Shown here piece by piece: positions 22,168 through 34,200 of a DNA stretch of 64,000 nucleotides. The stretch is from Clostridiales bacterium (GTDB taxonomy: Bacteria; Bacillota; Clostridia; Christensenellales; JAISNN01): the NCBI GenBank assembly GCA_031275485.1, contig JAISOS010000073.1, positions 1 to 64,000 of the forward strand, written 5' to 3'. Each line of letters starts with the position of its first letter. The stretch's first letter is position 1. The position numbers and the translations under genes were made by a program. The notes under the pieces were generated by a model, which was not told where the DNA came from, searched no databases, and saw nothing but the letters and a program-made list of their open reading frames with translations.

Positions 22168-22811
22168 CCGTCCTTGACGCCCATTAAGGAATAGAGCGGG
22201 TTTTTTCGCGGCGAATTTCGCGTTTACCACGAGTTTTCCGCGCAGAATAATCACGGCGGATTCGGTCGCCGCCGCACAATTTATCTTGCGCGCTTTTTTC
22301 GTCTTTTATGCCGACAAAATCACGCGGTTTTCACTCGCTTAGCTTTGGATAGAGTCGCAAAAAAGCCGCGTTTTTTTGATGCAAAGTCCGCGACGGATGT
22401 ATCGCCGGCTAATTTAATCGGTGGTTCCATTGGAAAACTGCGCTTTCGCGTGCGGAATTATTTTGCTTAATTATGAATAGCGGCTTGCGTTTTTCACTCG
22501 GGATAATCTTTTAATAAAATCGCGCGCAATTTTCCATGCGCGACTCGGGATGCGGAAATTCTTGAAATTTGACGCGGAAACGCGCAAATTAAGATCGGAA
22601 AAAGCTTTGCGTAACTAATAAAGAAAGTAATGCAATCGCCTAATTCGATTTCGTTAGATAATACATAGAAATAATGCGGCGACATAGCTAATGAGTCGCA
22701 AAGCGGTCGTGGAGGCGATTGCGTTGTGTTCGGGTAACGCGAGCGGATGAAATAATAAAACCGCGTTTTAAAACGCGAACGAAAATAATACGGCGACGGA
22801 GGGATTTACGT

Positions 22812-23318
22812 ATGCGCAAGAAAGTCAAAATATATACGTATAAGAACGCCGAAATCGGCGGGAAAATGATGGAAGGCGCTTACGGCGTTCTTGCGATATT
22901 CGCGTTGTTCTTGATCGGAATGGAACTGTTGTCGCAAGGTTTTTTTATCGGCGAGCTTTTGCGCGTAGCGGACGAGGCGTTTGCGGAGAATTTCAACGAG
23001 TTTTTCAAAATCACGCGGTTTATCGAAGCGGAAGATTTTCTGCCAATGCTTTTTTATGTAGTAAGTTTGATAATTTTTACCGCGCTTTTTGGCGTTTCAA
23101 GACAGGTCGCGGCGATTGGTCGCGCCGATACGGGAACCTTTTTTAAGAAAAGAATAGGACTTTTTATTTTTGCCGCTTTGCAGATTGTTTTCGGAATTAT
23201 TTTGTTTATAGTCACCGTGCGTTATATGATTTTTGCGGTTTTTCCGGCGTATTTAATCGCGGCTGGCGCGCTTATTGCGGCGGATGTTTTTAAGAGCAAA
23301 AAGAATTTGAGAAACTGA
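22812..23318 (+). CDS. hypothetical membrane protein (paralog 2)
   Basis: SD GGAGGG; shared pattern YKxAxIGG...AYxVxxIxAL at the N-terminus and I.A.ALI.AD at the C-terminus with 21607..22167. Confidence 0.75.
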   Translation: MRKKVKIYTYKNAEIGGKMMEGAYGVLAIFALFLIGMELLSQGFFIGELLRVADEAFAENFNEFFKITRFIEAEDFLPMLFYVVSLIIFTALFGVSRQVAAIGRADTGTFFKKRIGLFIFAALQIVFGIILFIVTVRYMIFAVFPAYLIAAGALIAADVFKSKKNLRN

Positions 23319-23537
23319 GCTAAGTATGCGTTCGGCGGAAGTCTTTTGTCAGATGTCTTCCGAGATCGTGCCGACGGTATTTTGTCGTTTTCAGCGCGCC
23401 GCCGGCGTTGTATTTCCCTAGCGTACCGCGAGATTATGCGCCGTCAAAAGCGCCGTTGCGGTATGTTGCTCAAAAGTCGTCTAAAAGCCGTTTGCCGTTT
23501 GCCGTTAAATTTCGTAAAGGCGCACGGTTATTTAAAA

Positions 23538-23591
23538 AAAATATGCGCGGGAAACCTTTTCTTGACGGAAAAGGTTTCCCGCGCATATTTT
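23538..23591. repeat. Family A palindrome copy, 24-bp perfect stem
   Basis: AAAATATGCGCGGGAAACCTTTTC-ttgacg-GAAAAGGTTTCCCGCGCATATTTT. Confidence 0.9.
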
Positions 23592-23620
23592 CATATAAAA
23601 ACGATAAAGCTTTTTGGAAA

Positions 23621-23671
23621 GGGAAGCGATGAAAAACCTTTTTTGAATAAAAGGCTTTCTTCCCGTATAAT
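23621..23671 (+). repeat. Family A palindrome copy (degenerate)
   Basis: GGGAAGCGATGAAAAACCTTTTTTGAATAAAAGGCTTTCTTCCCGTATAA. Confidence 0.65.
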
Positions 23672-23694
23672 CTTTCAAGACAGGCTTTGAGCGT

Positions 23695-27252
<3,558 letters not shown>

Positions 27253-27364
27253 CTACATTATAACGAATATGGCTCTTTTTTGCAAGTAAATAGCAAGGTA
27301 TTGCGGAAATTTTCACAAACTTTTTTGTTTTTCGTGGAGAGAGGTTTTCTTTTTTTAAAAATTA

Positions 27365-27406
27365 TGCGGGAGAAACCTTTTATGAATGAAAGATTTTCTC
27401 CCGCGT
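27365..27406 (-). repeat. Family A palindrome copy, reverse orientation
   Basis: TGCGGGAGAAACCTTTTATGAATGAAAGATTTTCTCCCGCG, then TACCTTTCCCGAAAACC. Confidence 0.8.
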
Positions 27407-27539
27407 ACCTTTCCCGAAAACCTCGGCGGTTTACGTTTGTTGGACTTTTAAATTATAATCCGATGAATCGGAATCGAGTTAAAGACAAACGTTGAATTTT
27501 TTACCTCAAGCCGCTAAAAAGTTCTCTTTCGTGGTTCGC

Positions 27540-27625
27540 GCAATACGAAAAACGGTTCTTTTTTACCGCAAGCGGTAAAAAAGACGACGTTTAGCTTGCG
27601 CAATTTCGATTTATAGCGGTTATAA
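27540..27625. repeat. Family B hairpin-containing intergenic repeat
   Basis: AATACGAAAAACGGTTCTTTTTTACCGCAAGCGGTAAAAAAGACGACGTTTAGCTTGCGCAATTTCGATTTATAGCGGTTAT; related segments at about 10400-10480, 31080-31165 (inverted), 40015-40085, 51265-51330 (inverted). Confidence 0.65.
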
Positions 27626-27648
27626 ATTCTCAAAATTATACGATTTTT

Positions 27649-29571
27649 TTATTTTACGCGCAATGCCCTAAGGGCGTTAAACACGGCGAGGACGGCAACG
27701 CCCACGTCGGCAAAAACGGCGAGCCACATATCCGCTAAACCGAGAACGGAGAACAGCAGGACGGCAAATTTGACGGAGATAGCTAGAACCGTGTTTTGAG
27801 CGGCGATGGACAGCGTTTTTTTGGAAACACGTATGGCTACGGCTATTTTCGACGGCTCGTCCGTCATAAGCACGACGTCTGCGGCTTCTACGGCGGCGTC
27901 CGAGCCCAAACAGCCCATAGCCACGCCTATATCCGCGCGCGCGAGCACGGGCGCGTCGTTTATGCCGTCGCCCGCGAAAATCAGCTTGCCTTTCGCCGAC
28001 TTGCGTTTGAATAATTCTTCGAGCTTTTCCGCCTTGTCCTGAGGCAACAGACCTGCCGCGAAGTCGCCGATACCGAGCGCGGCGGCGATTTTTTTCGCTT
28101 CGGCGGGCGAGTCGCCCGTCAGCATGGCTATGTGCTTTACGCCTGCGGCTTTTAGATCGGACACGGCCTTTTTTGCGTCGTCCTTGATTTCGTCGGATAC
28201 GGCGAGCATTCCTTCATATTTCCCGTCGACGGCTATATAAACCGCCGTTCCGGAAAATTCGGCGGCAATTTCGTTGTCGAAAAACTCCGCTTTACCGGAA
28301 TCGGCGATTTTGTCGTCCGTGATTTCCGCGCCGATTTTCGCCATAAAGCGGGCGTTTCCCGCGTAAATTTTTTTTGAGCCGACGATAGCGGATACGCCGT
28401 AGCCGGCTATTTCCTCCGCGTCCTTTATAATATTCTCGGATATTTTGCCGCCGCGCGCTATGAACGCGTCTTTTACGGCGAGCGCGACGGGGTGCGCGGA
28501 GTAGTTTTCGGCATGCGCCGCGAGAGATAACAGCTCGTATTCTGAGAGACGCGGCGAGGAAACCGCGCCGATTTTGAACGCGCCCTTTGTGAGCGTACCC
28601 GTCTTGTCGAATACGACGATTTCGGCGCGTGCGAGAGCCTCCAAATAATTGCCGCCTTTTATGAGTATGCCTTTTTTTGACGCGCCGCCGAGTCCTCCGA
28701 AAAAGCTCATCGGAATGGAAATGACAAGCGCGCACGGACATGACACAACGAGGAAAGTCAGAGCGCGGTAGAGCCAGGCGGGGAAGCTGTTCCAGCCCGT
28801 AAGCGCGGGCGGCGCGACCGCCAAAACCGCCGCGACGGCGACGACGGCGGGAGTATAGTACCGCGCGAATTTCGTGATGAAGTTTTCCGAATTAGATTTT
28901 TTCGAGCTTGCGTTTTCCACGAGGTCGAGGATTTTGCTTACCGTCGATTCGCCGAACGCCCTCGTTACGCGCGCGGTTATTACGCCGTTTAAATTTACGC
29001 AGCCGCTCAGAATTTCCGAGCCCTCGAACACGTCGCGGGGAGCGGATTCGCCTGTCAGCGCGGCGGCGTCCACCGAGGACGAGCCTTCCGTAATCACGGC
29101 GTCGAGCGGGATTTTTTCGCCGGGCGCGACGACAATCAGATCGCCCGCCTTTACCTCGCAGGGGTCAACCCTGACGGTTCCGCCGCCGTCATTTCTCACA
29201 AGGTTGGCATAGTCGGGGCGTATGTCCATAAGCGCGGCGATGGATTTTCTGGATTTCGCGACGGCGAAGCTCTGACACGCCTCGCCCGCTTGATAGAAAA
29301 GCATGACCGCGACAGCCTCCGGATATTCGCTGATACAAAACGCGCCCGCCGCCGCTATCGTCATCAAAAAGTTTTCGTCGAAAATTCTGCCCTTTAATAT
29401 GTTCCTGAAAGCGCGCAGAAAAACCTCGCCGCCCGTGATTAAAAGCGCGGCAAGATATGGAATGAACGTTAGATAACTTGGGATAAAATTTAATAATCCC
29501 GCGTAATCCCCCGCTAGAACGGTTGCGAAAACCGCCGCGCCGACGGCGAGGCGCACGATTGTTTTTTTCAT
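27649..29571 (-). CDS. heavy-metal translocating P1B-type ATPase (Zn/Cd/Pb-like)
   Basis: SCPCALVISIP, DKTGTLTKG, GDGINDAPVLARADIGVAMG; start at 29571 (MKKTIVRLAVG) preferred because the upstream ORF extension overlaps a palindromic repeat. Confidence 0.93.
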   Translation of the reverse strand: MKKTIVRLAVGAAVFATVLAGDYAGLLNFIPSYLTFIPYLAALLITGGEVFLRAFRNILKGRIFDENFLMTIAAAGAFCISEYPEAVAVMLFYQAGEACQSFAVAKSRKSIAALMDIRPDYANLVRNDGGGTVRVDPCEVKAGDLIVVAPGEKIPLDAVITEGSSSVDAAALTGESAPRDVFEGSEILSGCVNLNGVITARVTRAFGESTVSKILDLVENASSKKSNSENFITKFARYYTPAVVAVAAVLAVAPPALTGWNSFPAWLYRALTFLVVSCPCALVISIPMSFFGGLGGASKKGILIKGGNYLEALARAEIVVFDKTGTLTKGAFKIGAVSSPRLSEYELLSLAAHAENYSAHPVALAVKDAFIARGGKISENIIKDAEEIAGYGVSAIVGSKKIYAGNARFMAKIGAEITDDKIADSGKAEFFDNEIAAEFSGTAVYIAVDGKYEGMLAVSDEIKDDAKKAVSDLKAAGVKHIAMLTGDSPAEAKKIAAALGIGDFAAGLLPQDKAEKLEELFKRKSAKGKLIFAGDGINDAPVLARADIGVAMGCLGSDAAVEAADVVLMTDEPSKIAVAIRVSKKTLSIAAQNTVLAISVKFAVLLFSVLGLADMWLAVFADVGVAVLAVFNALRALRVK

Positions 29572-29606
29572 ATGTCGGCTCCTTGTTTTTTTATTTTTTA
29601 AGATTC

Positions 29607-29647
29607 CGCAGGGAAACCTTTTATGAACAAAAAGGCTTTCCCCGCGC
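29607..29647 (-). repeat. Family A palindrome copy, reverse orientation, before the P-type ATPase gene
   Basis: CGCAGGGAAACCTTTTATGAACAAAAAGGCTTTCCCCGCGC, then TCCTTCCCC. Confidence 0.85.
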
Positions 29648-29942
29648 TCCTTCCCCAAAAAATCGACGTCTACAATGTTATGCAAAGCGGCGCAGTCTTA
29701 CGAATGGAAAGAAAAAGCCTCTTTTAGAGAGAAAGCAAAACGAAACGTTATCCTCCGTTGAAAAATCTCTCCGTAACACTTTTTTTCTTTCGTAAAAACT
29801 TAGCGCAAATCCCCTTTTTCTTTTGCAAATGCAAAAGAACTTAGTTGCGGCATTTCCCTAATGCCGAGCAAAAAATATAACCGCAATAGTTGGTTTGAAT
29901 GTAAACATTAAAACACACATTAAGTTTTTTGAGAAAGAGACC

Positions 29943-29979
29943 CGAGCGGGAAGCCTTTGTTAAAAGGTTTCCCTCGCAC
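29943..29979 (+). repeat. Family A palindrome copy
   Basis: CGAGCGGGAAGCCTTTGTTAAAAGGTTTCCCTCGCA. Confidence 0.8.
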
Positions 29980-30006
29980 AAATCCTTTTAAAAAAATTAA
30001 AAAATT

Positions 30007-30228
30007 TCAGCGCGCCGTGAGCTTTGCGTCCGGTTCGATTTTTTTAACGGCTTTTTCGGCGAGTTTGACGATTTCGTCCATACTCGACTCGGAGGCGTTA
30101 ATGGACATTCTGCCGGTCATAAAATTCAGCGAGCAAGCTTCCACGCCGTCTATCGCGGCGATTTTTTTCTCCATCTTGGCGGCGCAATTCGCGCAGTCGA
30201 GATTTTCCACTCTGAATATTTTAGTCAT
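30007..30228 (-). CDS. stand-alone heavy-metal-associated (HMA) domain protein
   Basis: MTKIFRVENLDCANCAAKMEKKIAAIDGVEACSLNF; CxxC metal-binding motif. Confidence 0.9.
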   Translation of the reverse strand: MTKIFRVENLDCANCAAKMEKKIAAIDGVEACSLNFMTGRMSINASESSMDEIVKLAEKAVKKIEPDAKLTAR

Positions 30229-30464
30229 AATGTAAACTCCTTGTTAAGAATATTTTTGATTTCTTATTCGTTCGACAGTTAGGATAACGTATATTTTTTG
30301 CCCGTTGATACGCTATTCGCCCGCCTCGAATATATTTCCGATATGCCTGTCGGCGAGGGATAGAGAACGCATTCGCCCGATGCGGCAAAAGCTTACGGGG
30401 ACGGTCGTTTTATAAAGCCGAATAGCCGCCGCTTGATTCGCCGCCGTATAAATTTCCGCGTTTT

Positions 30465-30830
30465 TTACTCGTTGATATGCTCTCTGCCCGCTTCGAATAT
30501 GTTTTTAATATGATCGTCGGCGAGGGAATAGAATACGACTTTACCTTCGCGGCGGAAATTTACGAGGTTTGTTTGTTTCAAAAAACTAAGTTGATGGGAG
30601 ATCGCCGACTTCGAGGCGTTGAGGAGTACGGCAAGGTCGCAGACGCAAAGCTCTTGCTCGTCGAGCGCCCAAATGATTTTTACGCGGGTGCTGTCGCCGA
30701 ATACCTTGAAAAAGGTTGAAAGGCGGTTAAATTCATCGGATTTCGGCATTTTTCCTCTGACCTTTTCCACTGCGTCGCCGTGTATAACGTCGCAGTCGCA
30801 GAGAGATTCTCTTTCATTCGTTTCTTTCAT
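30465..30830 (-). CDS. ArsR/SmtB-family metal-responsive transcriptional regulator
   Basis: ELCVCDLAVLLNASKSAISHQLSFLKQTNLVNFRREGKVVFYSLAD winged helix with ELCVCDL metal-box. Confidence 0.95.
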   Translation of the reverse strand: MKETNERESLCDCDVIHGDAVEKVRGKMPKSDEFNRLSTFFKVFGDSTRVKIIWALDEQELCVCDLAVLLNASKSAISHQLSFLKQTNLVNFRREGKVVFYSLADDHIKNIFEAGREHINE

Positions 30831-30907
30831 TTTGGAAAGCTCCTTTTCGGGTATTATTTAATACATTATACGCAAAACGGTTTATCGATTGCTCAACCGT
30901 CGAATAT

Positions 30908-30937
30908 ATTATAATTGAACAATCATTCAATTGTCAA
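30908..30937 (-). promoter_or_regulatory. promoter with embedded ArsR/SmtB-type operator for the metal operon
   Basis: Minus strand: TTGACA - 18 nt - TATAAT; the spacer holds TGAA-N6-TTCA (30916-30929), the consensus form of SmtB/ArsR metal-sensor operators. Confidence 0.8.
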
Positions 30938-31210
30938 GCGTTTTTATGTAAAAAGATAAAAAATAAAATTATTTTTTATGAACGCCGTAAAAAAATAAGA
31001 ACCGGATTGAAAGGTAATCAACCGATTCTTATTTTAGCGTTTAAAATTGATTCCAATATTATAGTCGTTACGAATTCGCGCGGGCTAAACGCCGCCTTTT
31101 TAGCCGTTTACGGCAAAAAATCAACGGTTATATTCGCGCAATTCCAATTCCATAACGGCTATAAAACGTTAAAATTTTTTGGAATAAAACGATAAAGTTT
31201 TTTGAAAAAA

Positions 31211-31256
31211 GACGCGGGGGAACCCTCCTATTGTTTACAAAAGATTTCCCCCGCGT
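31211..31256 (+). repeat. Family A palindrome copy
   Basis: GACGCGGGGGAACCCTCCTATTGTTTACAAAAGATTTCCCCCGCGT. Confidence 0.8.
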
Positions 31257-31283
31257 GCGTCTTTTAAAAAAGTCCGAAAACTT

Positions 31284-34200
31284 TTAGTCGTCTCTAAACT
31301 TGTCGTATTCGTCGCGGATTTCCCGAACGGCAGGGGAAACGCCTCTTTGTCTGCTCTTAGCGGCCTTGAACACGGTCAGCTTGCCTTTGAATATTTTCTC
31401 GTTGACGAACCGCAACGCGGCGTCTTTCTTTCTCTGATAGAAGTAAACAAGCACTATGACTACGGTCAGACCGCCCACGACCGCAGATGATATGACCAGC
31501 CATTGGAGATTCGGCGCGGCGTTGCCGGCGGGTTCATCGTCAACCGGCGGATTGATAGTTGTGGAGTCGGGCACGCGCAGGAAAGCGACGGTGTCGAATT
31601 TTTTGAGTACGGCGGACGCGTTGCCCTTACCCGTGTAATCCTTACCGGCATTGTCATAATCATCCTCAAAAGCGGCGAGCAGGCTTTCATAATCGTCTGC
31701 GGAGCCGGAGAATTTCTTTATAGTAAAATTGTCGATACCGACTACGCCGCGCATGCCGTTGTCGGAATTGCCCAGACCGAACGACAGGTTGACGGAGGAA
31801 ATAGACGAAGCCATTTCGTTATAAACGTAGAATGTGAGCTTGGTATATCCGTAAACCGATATGCCGTCGTCATCACCGGGATCCGCGTCCGCAAATGCGC
31901 CGTCTCCGTAGCCGTAGAGTAAGCGCTGATCGTAAACGGTTTTCGTGTCGGGACCGTCCGAACGGATATTAAAGGTAATGGACAGCGTGTCGAGCGTCAG
32001 CGATACCGCCGCGTTGCCGCCGTCCGCGAGGTCGAGCGTCTTGACATAGACGGAAACCTCGTATATCGTCTTTGACGAGAAAGTCTTTGACGACGATTTA
32101 TAGGTGTGGGAAAGATCGTCCGAATTCAGCCATATGACGAGCATATTCCTGCCCATGCCGCCGTAGAGCCGATCGATAGGGTCATCCACGTCCGTCAGGA
32201 CGTTTTTGACGTTCGTTTCCAAATCTATTACGCCCGCGACGACCTCGGAGGACGAGCCTTTATTGGTCGTTCCGATCCAGCCGATAGGCGTATAGAGGTA
32301 TTTTTTCTTATCCTCGATAGGCCGTTTGTCTTCCTCTTCGTCTTCCTCATTGTTATTGTTCTCGTCATCCCCGGCGCTTTCGATCGGCAGGTTGTCGTTG
32401 TCCGTTACGAACGTACTCTTATTGTCGCCGTAGCTGTCGAAGCTGTCGGTAACGTAGGTGATAGCGATAAAATATGTGGAATCTCTAAGCCCGTAAGCAA
32501 TCCATTTGCCCTCGACGGTGATAGGGGAAGTCCGGTCAAACATGGCGTAATCGCCGTTAGACTCGCCGTTGTTGACGATATAATTCACGACGGCGTCGAA
32601 ATATTCGGAGGCGTAATAATCGGTAAGTCCTACCGTTATATCCGAAACGGTTTCGACGCGGATATTGTCGAACAGCACGACGCCCGTCGAATAGGCGGTC
32701 TTTTCCTTGTTCCCGAGCCAGAATTCAAGATTCACGCTGACGCCGGACTGTCCGATTTCGACGTAAAAAACGTATTCGCGCCAGTCGGTTCCGAGATTTT
32801 CAAGTTTATACTGCGTCTTTTGCGCAATGCCGTCGGGCGTGTAAATCATAGACGGCGAGGTTGTGCTCGACGTGAGGTAGATATACGCGTTGTCGGGCGT
32901 GCCGGAGAGAACTATCGCCATAACCGAAATGCGGTAGTAGGTATTGGCGGACAAGGATTTCGAAGAAGAGGTTTTATAACCGTAGGTAAGACTCATAGAG
33001 TCCGCGCCGCCCTCGCCGTCGAGAACTCTGTCGGTCAGCATAAGAAGGGTGTTGGATTTATTGAGCAGAGAATCCTCCGGCAGACTGCCGTAAACTACGT
33101 CGTAAGCCTTAGCCTTTATGTCATCTTTGTGCGCTTCGATATCGCCGGCTGATTTTATCCAATCCGCGTCGAAGCCGAATATGTCGTTCATACCGTAATC
33201 GAACGCGAGCGAGGCGAGCAACTTATAATTGTCAAGGTCGATTATGCCCGACAAAACGTCGTATTTTGTCAGCGTTTTACCGCCCTCGTAAATCTTTCCG
33301 TCCTGGAAAGTCCACGATGACGGCACGCCCGGCATAGTCCACACGCCGTCGTCGCCGTATTTGGAATTCGCCGCGTCGATAGTGTCGAATTCGCCGTTGG
33401 TAATGCCGCCTACGGTCGAGAGCGTTTCCGTCGCGAACTCGTATTTTTTAGCGTGGGTGCCAGTCGACGCGGAATTGTATTCGCCGTACGTGATTTTATA
33501 GAAACTCGGATAGACTATATAAAGATCGCCCTTTGCGAGCGTTTCGGGAGAGGTGTAGTTGCCCGAGCCGAACACTATTTCAAGGTCGATATATTTTGAA
33601 TTTTGGAAAGCGTGGCTACCCGCAATATAGAATACTACCTCCGTCCAGCCGTCGTTGTCCGTATCCTCAGTCGTAACCACTCCCGTAACGCTTGAAAGCG
33701 CGGCGCGGTCGTAGGTTTTGCCGTCGTCGCCGTCGTATATGCCTTCGCCCTTTTTGTTCTCCGTGTATTGGACGACATAGAGACTTACGGAGGAGGCGGA
33801 GTTTTTTGGCAGGTTGGCGGTCTTAATCCATACGGAAAGCCTATAATAGCCGAGAGGCGCGATCTCGAACGCGCCGAGTCCGTTGTCGCTTGCGGATGTC
33901 TGCGCGCTTGACGGTTTGATTGTGAATATACCGTAGCCGTCTATCGACAGACTGAGAACGTTGCCCTTACCCTCCATAACATAAGGCAGACCCGCATTCT
34001 CCGGAGACTCTATCACGCCGAAAAAATAATCGCTTTCGTCCACCGGCTTATACACGGGCGTGCTTGAGGAAATTTTTTCGGGGTCTATGTCGTTCGGCTG
34101 TTTCAAAGACCAACTGTCTGCGGCGTTGCTGTCGAAAAAGTCCCAATTTTCTATAAGGTTGCCGTTTTCGTCGGAGCTTATATCGGCGACGACGTAGCTC

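Noticed and set aside
21411-22184. 257-aa minus-strand ORF opposite the first small membrane protein
   Set aside because: Ala/Ser/Thr-rich antisense translation; the plus strand has promoter, SD and a paralog
29572-29685. N-terminal extension MHNIVDVDFLGKERGESLFVHKRFPCGILKNKKTRSRH of the P-type ATPase
   Set aside because: Translates through a Family A palindrome; ATG at 29571 is a better start
32106-33152. 348-aa plus-strand ORF inside the 1771-aa gene
   Set aside because: Antisense shadow ORF; the minus-strand frame has signal peptide, TM anchor and repeated modules
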